This document shows positions 38,101 to 49,853 of a stretch of 64,000 nt of DNA, piece after piece (position 1 is the first letter of the stretch; each line of letters begins with the position of its first letter). The position numbers and the translations under genes are program-made. The notes under the pieces were generated by a model. The model saw only the letters and a list, made by a program, of their open reading frames with translations, was not told where the DNA came from and ran no database searches. The stretch lies in contig NC_087068.1 in assembly GCF_963678635.1 (NCBI RefSeq), positions 33,923,436 to 33,987,435 of the forward strand, given 5' to 3'. This stretch comes from Symsagittifera roscoffensis (taxonomy: Eukaryota; Xenacoelomorpha; Acoela; Convolutidae).

Positions 38101-40470
38101 GGCTGGCCGCGAGGTGAAGGCGGTGAAGTGTTAATCAATATGTTCTGCGTGCGTGGGTTCGAGACTCATCCCTAACGAGTAATTTTTTACGAACACCTGA
38201 ACTGAATTCGGTAGGCGCAAAACTAATATTTACCTAATTTTCATAATAAATCACCAAAAAATTTCTCAGATCACAAAAATTTGGTGAAAGAATCGGGACG
38301 CAAAACATTGAAGTTCGTATAAGCAGAATAGTCAAGCAACCAAACGTTGAAAATTTCAAGTTTGTTCATGAAAAAAATTGGATGGCAAATGTAATACGTT
38401 TTGCTATTAAAACCATTCAAGGCACGGATTTTTGAAAAACTTGAGGTAACTTTTTTGGCCGAGTTTTTCCACAAACAACTGCCATTTCACAACGGAAGCA
38501 ATATAAAGTTAGATTTTTCTTAATTTTATCTTTCGCATCGTTTGATAGTTTCAAAGCTCTAACAGGTTGCTTAGGAAAATTGGAAGTTTTAGCAAAACGA
38601 TTCGGTCAATAAAAAAATTTCCACCAGTCCTGTTCTAAGACTAGTGTACTAACTTCGTCATTACATGTTTTATACACAGACATCAAGTCCGTTTTTAATC
38701 GAGCAATGGCTTGAATTGCTTTAATTTTTTATTGGTTAGATTGAATTAACCAATGATTGACCTCTGATCTTACAGGCTGGCCGCGAGGTGATGGCGGTGA
38801 AGTGTTAATCAATATGTTCTGCGTGCGTGGGTTCGAGACTCATCCCTAACGAGTAATTTTTTACGAACACCTGAACTGAATTCGGTAGATAAAAAAAATT
38901 GATGTTTACCTAACTTTGTTAATAAATCACCAAAAAACTTGTCAGGTCACAAAAAATTGGAGAAAGAATCGGCACGCAAAAACAATCGTTTCACATTGGA
39001 AGCAATATAAAGTTTGGTTTTCCTTTATTTTTTTGTTTCGCATCGGTGGATAGTTTCAAAGCTCTAACAGGTTGCTTAGAAAAATTTGAAATTCTAGCAA
39101 AACGATTCGGTCTATAAAAAAGATTTCAACCAGTCTTGTTCTAAGTTTAGCGTGCTAACTTCGTCATTACATTTTATATACCCAGACATCAAGTCCGTTT
39201 TTGATCGAGCAATGGCTTGAATTGCTTTAATTTTTTATTGGTTCGATTCAATTTACCAATGATTGACCTCTGATCTTATAGGCTGGCAGCGAGGTGAAGG
39301 CGGTGAAATGTTAATCAATTTGTTCTGCGTGCATGGGTTTGAAATTCATCCCTGTCGATTAGTTTTTAAAAACAGCTGAACTGAGTTCGGTAAGCACAAA
39401 ACTAATATTTACCTAATTTTCATAAAAACTCACCAAAAAATTTGTCAGATCACAAAAATTTGGTGAAAGAAATGGCTCGCAAACCCTTGAAGTTTGTCTA
39501 AGCAGACTAGTTAAGCAACCAAACATTGAAAAACTTTAAGATTGTTCATGAAGAAAATCGGATGGCCAATGTTATACGTTTTCCTATTGAAACCATTCAA
39601 GGCACGGTTTTTTGAAAAACTTGAGGTTACCTTTTCGGCCGAGTTTTTCCACAAACAACTATCGTTTCTCAACGGAAGCAATATAAAATTAGATTTTTCT
39701 TAATTTTATGTTTCGCATCGTTTGATAGTTTCAAAGCTCTAACAGGTTGCTTAGAAAAACTGGAAATTTTAGCGAAACGATTTGGTCTATAAAAAGATTC
39801 GCACCAGTCCTGTTCTATGACTAGTGTGCTAACTTCGTCATTACATTTTATATACACAGACATCCAGTTCGTTTTTGATCGAGCAATGGCTTGATTTCCT
39901 TAAATTTTTTATTGGTTCGATTCAATTTACCAATGATTGACCTCTGGTCGTACAAGCTGGCCGCGAGGTGAAGGCGGTGAAGTGTTAATCAATATGTTCT
40001 GCGTGCGTGGGTTCAAAATGCATCCCTGTCGATTAGTTTTTAAAAACACTGAACTGAGTTCGGTAAGCACAAAAACTGATTTTTACCCAATCTTCTTAAT
40101 AACTCACCAAAAAAATTTGTCAGATCACGAAAAATTGGTGAAAAAATTGGCTCGCAAACTATTGGAATTCATCTAAACAGATTATTCAAGCAATTAAACG
40201 TTAAAAAAATTCAGTTTGTTCGAAAAGAAAATTGGATGGCCAATGTTATACGTTTTTCTATTGAGAGCATTCAAGGCATGGAAATTTGAAAATTTTCAGG
40301 TTAATTTTTTGACCGTTTTTCCACGAAAAACTATCGTTTTTCATTGGAAGCAATTCAAAATCAGGTTTCTTTTATTTTTTTGTTCTGCTTTGTTTGATAG
40401 TTTCAAAGCTCTGTTAGGTTGCTCAGAAAAACTTGAAATTTTAGCGAAACGACTTGGGCTATAAAAAGAT
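23166..40470 (+). repeat. tRNA-Ser satellite, subfamily B, main block
   Basis: About 25 units, mostly 664-680 bp, fill this block. Decayed tRNA segments start at 23528, 24202, 24867, 25531, 26196, 26863, 27530, 28208, 28875, 29542, 30209, 30876, 31543, 32723, 33391, 34065, 34737, 35416, 36091, 36763, 37439, 38097, 38771, 39277 and 39951, each about 80-83 nt. They keep GGTTCGAAAC or GGTTCGAGAC but have no anticodon stem. A truncated unit lies at about 32,120-32,140, where ACACAGACACAGACATT joins directly to TTTTTTACGAACACG and no tRNA segment is present. Another short unit is at about 38,980. Unit-to-unit identity is very high at 26.2-32.1 kb and lower after 34 kb. ORFs of 61-105 codons recur on both strands because the unit recurs; they are not genes. 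Confidence 0.9.
28031..32050 (+). repeat. 2,001-bp higher-order repeat, two copies
   Basis: Three consecutive 667-bp units (X, Y, Z) are repeated as a block. The tRNA remnants at 28208, 28875 and 29542 match those at 30209, 30876 and 31543, each exactly 2,001 bp later, including private variants (X: TGTGTTCGAAAC and GTGAAAGGGTCGG; Y: GGTCAAAAGATTATCAG; Z: GACTGCTGGTC and GGCTCGAAGCG). Only a few single-base differences were seen (for example G/T near 28,535/30,536 and G/C near 29,235/31,236). The boundaries are estimated from where private variants stop matching. Confidence 0.85.
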
Positions 40471-43400
40471 TTGCACTAGTCCTGTTCTAAGACTAGAGTG
40501 CTTATTTTGTCATTATGTTTTCTATACACAGACGTCAAGTTTTTTTTTCGATAGAACAATGGCTTGATTTGATTCGTTTTTTTGTTTTGAGCAAAAAAGT
40601 TATTCAATTTGAAGCGAAGCAACTTTCCTTTATTATTTTTTTGGTTCAATTCATTTTACCAAAAAATTACTTCTTGTCTTACAGGTTTCCGAGAGATTAA
40701 GGGATTGAAGTGCTATTCAAAAAGTTCTGCGTGCGTGGGTCCGAATCCCATCCCTGTCGATTAGTTTTTAAAAACACCTGAACTGAATTCGGTAAGCACA
40801 AAAACTGATATTTACCTAATTTTGTTAATAACTCACCCAAAAATTTGTCAGAACACCAAAATTAGGAGAAAGAATTGGCTTGCAAACCATTGAAGTTCGT
40901 GCAAGCAGTTTAGTCAAGCAACCAAACGTTGAAAACTTTTAAGTTTGTTCATGACGAAAATCGGATGGCCAAGGTTATACGTTTTTCTATTGAAACCAAC
41001 AAGGCATGGACTTTGCAAAACTTCAGGTTACTTTTTTGGCCGATTTTTTCCACAAACAACTAACATTTTTCAACGGAAGCAAAAAAAAAGGTTTTCTTGA
41101 ATTTTTTGTTTCTTTTCGTTTGATAGTTTCAAAGCTCTAACAGGGTACTAATGAAAACTTGACATTTTAGCGAAACGGTTTGGTCTATAAGAAGATTTGC
41201 ACTAGTCCTCTTCTAAGACAAGAGTGCTTATTTCGTCATTATATTTTCTATACACAGACTTCAAGTCTATTTTTCATCGAACAATGGCTTGATTTGATAA
41301 GTTTTTTTGTTTTGAGCAAAAAAGTTATTCAATTTGAAGCGAAGCAACTTTCCTTTATTTTTTTTGGTTCAATTCATTTTACCAAAAAATTACTTCTGGT
41401 CCTACAGGTTTCCGAGGGATTAAGGGATTGAAGTGCTATTCAATATGTTCTGCGTGCGTGGGTCCGAACCCCATACCTGTCGATTAGTTTTTAAAAACTT
41501 CTGAGCTGAATTCAGTAAGCACAAAAACTGATATTTACCTAGTTTTGTTAATAACTCACCCAAAAATTTGTCAGAACACCAAAATTAGGAGAAAGAATTG
41601 GCTCGCAAACCATTGAAGTTCGTGCAAGCAGTTTAGTCAAGCAACCAAACGTTGAAAACTTTTAAGTTTGTTCATGACGAAAATCGGATGGCCAAGGTTA
41701 TACGTTTTTCTATTGAAACCAACAAGGCATGGACTTTGCAAAACTTCAGGTTACTTTTTTGGCCGATTTTTTCCACAAACAACTAACGTTTTTCAACGGA
41801 AGCAAAAAAAAAAGGTTTTCCTGAATTTTTTGTTTCTTTTCGTTTGATAGTTTCAAAGCTCTAACAGGGTACTAATGAAAACTTGACATTTTAGCGAAAC
41901 GGTTTGGTCTATAAGAAGATTTGCACTAGTCCTCTTCTAAGACAAGAGTGCTTATTTCGTCATTATATTTTCTATACACAGACTTCAAGTCTATTTTTCA
42001 TCGAACAATGGCTTGATTTGATAAGTTTTTTTGTTTTGAGCAAAAAAGTTATTCAATTTGAAGCGAAGCAACTTTCCTTTATTTTTTTTGGTTCAATTCA
42101 TTTTACCAAAAAATTACTTCTGGTCCTACAGGTTTCCGAGGGATTAAGGGATTGAAGTGCTATTCAATATGTTCTGCGTGCGTGGGTCCGAACCCCATAC
42201 CTGTCGATTAGTTTTTAAAAACTTCTGAGCTGAATTCAGTAAGCACAAAAACTGATATTTACCTAGTTTTGTTAATAACTCACCCAAAAATTTGTCAGAA
42301 CACCAAAATTAGGAGAAAGAATTGGCTCGCAAACCATTGAAGTTCGTGCAAGCAGTTTAGTCAAGCAACCAAACGTTGAAAACTTTTAAGTTTGTTCATG
42401 ACGAAAATCGGATGGCCAAGGTTATACGTTTTTCTATTGAAACCAACAAGGCATGGACTTTGCAAAACTTCAGGTTACTTTTTTGGCCGATTTTTTCCAC
42501 AAACAACTAACGTTTTTCAACGGAAGCAAAAAAAAAGGTTTTCCTGAATTTTTTGTTTCTTTTCGTTTGATAGTTTCAAAGCTCTAACAGGGTACTAATG
42601 AAAACTTGACATTTTAGCGAAACGGTTTGGTCTATAAGAAGATTTGCACTAGTCCTCTTCTAAGACAAGAGTGCTTATTTCGTCATTATATTTTCTATAC
42701 ACAGACTTCAAGTCTATTTTTCATCGAACAATGGCTTGATTTGATAAGTTTTTTTGTTTTGAGCAAAAAAGTTATTCAATTTGAAGCGAAGCAACTTTCC
42801 TTTATTTTTTTTGGTTCAATTCATTTTACCAAAAAATTACTTCTGGTCCTACAGGTTTCCGAGGGATTAAGGGATTGAAGTGCTATTCAATATGTTCTGC
42901 ATGCGTGGGTCCGAACCCCATACCTGTCGATTAGTTTTTAAAAACTTCTGAGCTGAATTCAGTAAGCACAAAAACTGATATTTACCTAGTTTTGTTAATA
43001 AATCACCCAAAAATTTGTCAGATCACCAAAGTTTGGAGAAAGAATTGGCTCGCAAATCATTGAAGTTCGTGTAAGCAGTTTAGTCAAGCAACCAAACATG
43101 AAAAAACTTTTAATATTGTTCATGACAAAAATCGGATGGCCAAGGTTATACGTTTTTCTATTGAAACCACTCAAGGCATGGACTTTGCAAAACTTCAGGT
43201 TACCTTTTTGGCCGAGTTTTTCCACAATCAACTACTGTTTTTTAACGGAAGCAAAAAAAAAATAGGTTTCCCCTAATTTTTTGTTTTGCCTCGTTTGATA
43301 GTTTCAAAGCCTAACAGGTTGCTCAGAAAAACTTAAATTTTAAGCGAAACGATTTGGTCTATAAAAAGATCTACACTAGTCCTGTTCTAAGAATAGAGTG

Positions 43401-44204
43401 CTTATTTCGTCATTATATTTTCTATACACAGACTTCAAGTCTATTTTTTATCGAACAATGGCTTGATTTGATACGTGTTTTTGTTTTGAGCAAAAAAAAC
43501 TATTCTATTTGAAGCGAAACAACTTTGCTTTCTTTTTTTATTGGTCCGAATCATTTTACCGATAATTGACTTCTGGTCTTCCAATTTTTCCGAGGGGTTA
43601 GAGGATTGAAAAACTTTCCAATATGTTCTGCGTGCGTGGGCTCTAAACCCGTTACTGTCCAGTAATTTTTTAAAAACACTTGAACTGAATTCGGTAGGCA
43701 GGTTTCTTACAGGTTTCCGAGAGATTAAGAGATTAAAGTGCTTTTCAATATGTTCTGCGTGCGTGGGTCCGAATCCCATCCGTGTCGATTAGCTTTTAAA
43801 AACACCTGAACTGAATTCGGTAAGCACAAAAACTGAAACTTACCTAAATTTGTTGATAACTCACCCAAAAATTTGTCAGAACACCAAAATTAGGAGAAAG
43901 AATTGGCTCGCAAACCATTGAAGTTCGTGCAAGCAGTTTAATCAAGCAACCAAACGTTGAAAACTTTTAAGTTTCTTCATGACGAAAATCGGATGGCCAA
44001 GGTTATACGTTTTTCTATTGAAACCAACAAGGCATGGACTTTGCAAAACTTCAGGTTACTTTTTTGGCCGATTTTTTCCACAAACAACTAACGTTTTTCA
44101 ACGGAAGCAAAAAAAAGGTTTTCCTGAATTTTTTGTTCCTTTTCGTTTGATAGTTTCAAAGCTCTAACAGGGTACTAATGAAAACTTGACATTTTAGCGA
44201 AACG
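40471..44204 (+). repeat. tRNA-Ser satellite, subfamily C
   Basis: The units here differ from B: TACAGGTTTCCGAGAGATTAAGG in the D-arm region and GTGGGTCCGAATCCCAT in the T-arm. tRNA-like segments lie at 40680-40759, 41403-41482, 42127-42206, 42850-42929, 43579-43661 (very degraded) and 43708-43788. Acceptor-like ACAGG/CCTGT pairing and a TTGAA/TTCAA arm around GTGCTA survive in some. The unit between 43579 and 43708 is cut to about 130 bp. The block ends in a fold-back at about 44,204. Confidence 0.8.
40930..43020 (+). repeat. 723-bp unit in near-identical tandem copies
   Basis: tRNA-like segments at 41403, 42127 and 42850 are 724 and 723 bp apart, and the intervening text is almost letter-for-letter the same. 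Differences seen are mostly in A-run length (AAAAAAAAA near 41,085, 41,805 and 42,528) and single bases such as TGCGTGCG versus TGCATGCG. This is the most homogenised spot in subfamily C, which implies very recent amplification. Confidence 0.85.
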
Positions 44205-44223
44205 GCTTTGAAACTATCAAACG
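44144..44223. repeat. Fold-back junction with 19-bp perfect inverted repeat
   Basis: CGTTTGATAGTTTCAAAGC at 44144-44162 is the exact reverse complement of GCTTTGAAACTATCAAACG at 44205-44223, with 42 bp between. Left of this point the satellite runs forward and right of it the satellite runs reversed. This is therefore a head-on inversion junction inside the repeat unit. Confidence 0.9.
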
Positions 44224-47200
44224 ATGCGAAAAATAAAAATATGGAAAACCTAATTTTATATTGCTTCCGTTGAGAAACGATAGTTATAGGTGAAAAAACT
44301 CGGCCGAAAAAGTAACCTCAAGTTTTTCAAAAATCCATGCCTAGAATGGTTTCAATAGGAAAACGTATAACATTGGCCATCCGATTTTCTTCATGAACAA
44401 ACTTAAAGTTTTTCAACGTTTGGTTGCTTGACTAGTCTGCTTAGACAAACTTCAAATGTTTGCGAGCCGATTCTTTTACCAAATTTTTGTGATCTGACAA
44501 TTTTTTTGGTAAGTTTTTATGAAAATTAGGTAAATAATATTTTTGTGCTTACCGAACGCAGTTCAGCTGTTTTTAAAAACTAACCGACAGGGATGAATTT
44601 CAAACCCATGCACGCAGAACAAATTGATTAGCAATTCACCGCCTTCACCTCGCTGCCAGCCAAAAGATCAGAGGTCAATCATTTGTAAATTGAATCGAAC
44701 CAATAAAAAATTAAAGCAATTCAAGCCATTGCTCGATCAAAAACGGACTTGATGTCTGTGTATATGAAATGTAATGACAAAGTTAGCACACTAGTCTTAG
44801 AACAGGACTGGTGCAAATCTTTTTATAGACCAAATCATTTCGCTAAAATTTCCAGTTTTTCTAAGCAACCTGTTAGAGCTTTGAAACTATCAACCGATGC
44901 GAAACAAAAATTAGGGAAAAACCTAACTCTATATTGCTTCCGTTGTGAAACGATAGTTTATTGTGGAAAAACTCGGCCGAAAAAGTAACCTCAAGTTTTT
45001 CAAAACTCCGTGCCTTGAATGGTTTCAATAGGAAACGTATAACATTGGCCATCCGATTTTCTTCATGAACAAACTTAAAGTTTTTCAACGTTTGGTTGCT
45101 TGACTAGTCTGCTTAGACAAACTTCCTGGGTTTGCGAGCCGATTCTTTCCTCAAATTTTTGTGATCTGACAAATTTTTTGGTGAGTTATTATGAAAACTA
45201 TGTAAGTATTAGTTTTGCGCTTACCGAACTCAATCCAGGTGTTTTTAAAAACTAATCGACAGGGATGAGTTTCGAACCCACGCCCGCTGAACATATTGAT
45301 TATCACTTCACCGCCTTCACCTCGCTTCCAGCCTGTAAGACCAGAGGTGAATCATTGGTAAATTGAATCGAATCAATAAAAAATTAAAGCAATTCAAGCC
45401 ATTGCTCGATCAAAAACGGACTTGATGTCTGTGCATAACAAATGTAATGACGAAGTTAGCACACTAGTCTTAGAACAGGACTGGTGGAAATCTTTTTATA
45501 GACCGAATCGTTTTGCTAAAACTTCCAATTTTTCTAAGCAACCTGTTAGAGCTTTGAAACTATCAACCAACGCGAAACAAAAAATTAAGGAAAACCTAAG
45601 TTTACATTGCTTCCGTTGTGAAACGATACTTAATTGTGGAAAATCTCGGCCAAAAAAGTAACCTCAAGTTTTTCAAAAATCAGTGCCTTGAATGGGTTTA
45701 ATAGCAAAATCTATTACATTTGCCATCCAATTTTTTTCATGAACAAACTTGAAATTTTTCAACGTTTGGTTGCTTGACTATTCTGCTTAGACGAACTTCA
45801 ATGTTTTGCGTGCCAATTTTTTCTCCAATTTTTTGTGACCTGAATAGTTTTTTGGTGAGTTATTAACAAAATTAGGTAAACATCAGTTTTTGTGCCTACC
45901 GAATTCAATTCAGGTGTTTGTAAAAAATTACTCGTCAGGGATGAGTTTCGAACCCACGCACGCAGAATATATTGCTTAACAATTCACCGCCTTCACCTCG
46001 CTGCCAGCCTGTAAGACCAGAGGTCAATCATTGGTAAATTGAATCGAACCAATAAAAAATTTAAAGCAATTCAAGCCATTGCTCGATCAAAATCGGACTT
46101 GATGTCTGTGTATATAAAATGTAATGACGATGTTAGTACACTAGTCTTAGAACAGGACTGGTGGAAATCTTTTTATAGACCGAATCGTTTTGCTAAATGT
46201 TCCAATTTTTCTGAGCAACCTGTTAGATCTTTGAATCTATCAACCGATGCGAAGCAAAAATTCAGGAAAACCTAAGTTTATAATGCTTCCGTTGTGAAAC
46301 GATACTTAATTGTGGAAAAACTCGGCCAAAAAGTAACCTCAAGTTTTTAAAAAATCAGTGGCTTGAATGGTTTTAATAGCAAAATGTATTACATTTGCCA
46401 TCCAATTTTTTTCATGAACAAACTTGAAATTTTTCAACGTTTGGTTGCTTGACTATTCTGCTTAGACGAGCTTCAATATTTTGCGTGCTGATTCTTTCTC
46501 CAATTTTCTGTGACCTGACAAGTTTTTTGGTGAGTTATAAACAAAATTACTTAAACATCAGTTTTTGTGCCTACCGAATTCAGTTCAGGTGTTTGTAAAA
46601 AATTACCGGATAGGGATGGGTCACAAACGCACGCACGCACGCAGAACAAAATGAATAGCACTTCAAAGCCTTCACCTCGCGGCCAGCTTGTAAGACCAGA
46701 GAGCAATCATAAGTATCGAATAAATGTTTAGCTTAAAACAAAAAACCTATCAAATCAAGCTATTGTTCGATCAAAAATAGACTTGACGTCTGAGTATATA
46801 AAATGTAATGACGAAATAAGCTCTCTAGTCTTAGTACAGGACTAGTGCAGATATTTTTATAGACCAAATCAATTCGCTAACCTTTCCAGTTTTTCTAAGC
46901 AACCTGTTAGAGCTTTGAAACTATCAAACGATGCGAAGCAAAAATTTAGAGAAAGCCGATTTTTTTTTGCTTCCGTGTAAAAATGAGAGTTGTATGTTTA
47001 AAAGTTTAGTTAAACAAGTAAATTGATTTTTTACAAAAATCCATGACTTGAATGGTTTCAATAGAAAAATGTATACCATTGGTCATCTGAGTTTCTTAAT
47101 GAACAAACTTGAAAACTTTCAACGTTTGGTTGCTTGACTAGTCTGCTTAGACGAACTTCAATGTTTTGCGTGCCGATTGTTTCTCCATTTTTTTGTGAAC

Positions 47201-49853
47201 TGAAAAGTTTTTTGGTGAGTTATTAACAAAATTAGATAATCATCAGTTTTTGTGCCTACCGAATTCAGTTCAGGTGTTTGTAAAAAATTACCGGACAGGG
47301 ATGGGTTACAAACCCACGAACGCAGAACGAAATGAATAGCACTTCAAAGCCTTCACCTTGCGTCCAGCGTGTAAGACCAGAGAGCAATCATAAGTATCGA
47401 ATAAATGTTTAGCTTAAAACAAAAAACGTATCAAAACAAGATATTGTTCGATCAGAAATAGACTTGAAGTCTGTGTATATAATATGTAATGACAAAATAA
47501 GCTCTCTGGTCTTAGTACAGGACTAGTGCAGATATTTTTATAGACCAAATCGTTTCGCTAACATTTTCAGTTTTTCTAAGCAACCTGTTAGAGCTTTGAA
47601 ACTATCAAACGATGCGAAGCAAAAAATTGAGGAAAACCATATTTTTCATTGCTTCCGTTGAGAAATGATTGTTGTTTGTGGAAAAGCTCAGCCAAAAGCA
47701 TAACCTCGATTTTTTCAAAAATCCAAGCCTTGAATGTCTTCAATAGAAAAACGTATAACATTGGCCATCCGATTCCTTAATGAACAAACTTGAAATTTTT
47801 TCAACGTTTGTTTGCTTGACTAGTCTGATTAGACTAACTTCAATGTTTTGCGTGCCGATTCTTTCTCCAATTTTTTGTGACCTGACGAGTTTTTTGGTGA
47901 GGTTTTATCAAATTAGGTAAACATTAGTTTTTGTGCCTACCAAATTCCGTTCAGGTGTTGTAAGAAATTACTCGACAGGGATGAGTTTCGAACCCACGCA
48001 CGAAGAACAAATTGAATAACCCTTCACCGACTTCACTTCGCGGCCAGCCTGAAATACCAGAAATCAATCATTGGTAAATTGAATCGAACCAATAAAAAAA
48101 TAAAGAAATCAAGCCATTGCTCGATCAAAAACGGACTTCATGTCTATGTATATAAAATGTAATGACGAAGTTAGCACACTAGACTTAGAATAGGACTGGT
48201 GCAAATCTTTTTATAGACCAAATCGTTTCGCTAAAATTTCAAGTTCTCCAAGCAATCTGTTACAGCTTTCAAATTATCAAACGAAGCGAAACAAAAAAAG
48301 AGGAAACTTAAAATTGAATTGCTTCCGTTGGAAAACGATTGTTTTTTTTGGAAAGCCTTAGCCCAAAAAGTAACCTGAATTTTTTCAAAAATCCATGCCT
48401 TGAAGGGTTTCAAAAGAAAAACGTATAAAATTGGCCATCCGATTTTCTTCATGAACACATTTAAAGTTTTTCAACGTTTGGTTGCTTGATTAGTTTGCTT
48501 AAACGAACTTCAATGGTTTGCGAGCCGATTCTTTCTCCCAACTTTTGTGAAATGACGAACTTTTTGTTGATTTAATTATCAGTTTTTGTGCCTACCGAAT
48601 TCAGTTCGGGTGTTTTTACAAAATTACTGGACAGGGATGGGTTTCCAACCCACGCACGCAGAACATATTGAATAGCACTTCAATGCCTTAAACTCTCGGG
48701 CAGCTAGTAAGATCAGAGGTCAATCAATGGTAAATTGAATCGAACCAATAAAAAATTTAAAGCAATTCAAGCCATTGCTCGATCAAAATCGGACTTGATG
48801 TCTGTGTATATAAAATGTAATGACAATGTTAGTACACTAGTCTTAGAACAGGACTGGTGGAAATCTTTTTATAGACCGAATCGTTTTGCTGAAATTTCCA
48901 ATTTTTCTAAGCAACCTGTTAGAGTTTTGAAACTATCAAACGGTGCGAAACAAAAAGATAATGAAAACCTAAAATTAAAATGGTTCCGCTGAAAAAAGAT
49001 AGTTGTTTGTGGAAAAACTGGCCCGAAAAAGTAACCTGAAGTTTTTCAAAACTCCATGCTTTGAATGGTTTTAATAGAAAAACGTAAAAAATTGGCCATC
49101 CGATTTTCTTCATGAACAAACTTCATTTTATTTCAACGTTTGTTTGCTTGACTAGTCACTTTAGACGAGCTCCAATGGTTTGCGAGCCAATTTTTTGTCC
49201 AAATTTTTGTATTCTGACAAATTTTTTGGTGAATTATTAATAAAATTAGGTAAACATCACTTTTGTGCCTACCAAATTCAGTTCAGGTATGTATAAGAAA
49301 TTAATGGACAGGGATGGGTTTCCAACCCATGCACGGAGAACATATTGAATAGCACTTCAACTCCTTCACTTCTCGGGCAACCCTTATGACCAGAAGTCAA
49401 TTTTTTGTAAAATGTATCAAACCAAAAAAAAATTAAAGCAAATTTGCTTCGCTTCAAATAGAATAGTTTTTTTCTCAAATTAAAAAAACGTATGAAATCA
49501 AGCCATTGATCGATCAAAAAAGTTTTGACGTCTGTGTATAGAAAATATAATGACGAAATAAGCACTCTAGTTGTAGAAAAGGACAGTTGCAAATCTTTTT
49601 AAGAGCAAATCGTTTCGCTAACATTTCAAGTTTTTCTAAGCAACCTGTCAGAGCTTTGAAACTATCAAACAAATCAAAACAAAAAATCAAAGAAACCTAT
49701 TTTGAATTGCTTCCAATGAAAATCGATAGTTATTTGTGGAAAAACGCGGCCAAAAAACTAACCTGATTTTTTTCAAAACTCCATGCCTTGAATGGTTTCA
49801 AAAGAAAAACGTATAACATTGGCCATCCAATTTTCTTCATGAACAAACTTAGA
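44205..49853 (-). repeat. tRNA-Ser satellite, inverted right arm (subfamilies B/C)
   Basis: About eight units lie in reverse orientation. Decayed tRNA segments on the minus strand are at about 44585-44665, 45257-45337, 45931-46013, 46607-46692, 47292-47373, 47973-48053, 48627-48718 and 49304-49386. The units are more diverged from each other than those at 26-32 kb. 46621-46642 has a small CACG expansion in the variable arm. The array stops at about 49,853, within ATGAACAAACTTA, and unrelated sequence follows. Confidence 0.85.

Noticed and set aside
23528-40031. Subfamily B tRNA segments as a different isoacceptor (GTT in the loop position)
   Set aside because: The anticodon stem cannot form, so reading GTT as an anticodon has no structural support.
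116-49592. Dozens of ORFs of 60-112 codons in the satellite, including the recurrent antisense MSVYIKCNDEVS...WWKSFYRPNRFAK frame and the sense MTSGLTGW...RGEGGE frame
   Set aside because: They recur only because the unit recurs, start and stop at different places in different units, are interrupted in most copies, and overlap the tRNA-derived and dyad sequences.
1-49853. CRISPR-like regular spacing
   Set aside because: The repeat and the spacer are both part of one homologous 0.6-0.76 kb unit; there are no short repeats with unique spacers and the DNA is eukaryotic.
1-49853. Cluster of dispersed tRNA-derived SINEs
   Set aside because: The units are joined head to tail without target-site duplications or poly(A)/simple tails between them, and they show higher-order periodicity. 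A SINE may be the ancestor, but the present structure is a satellite.
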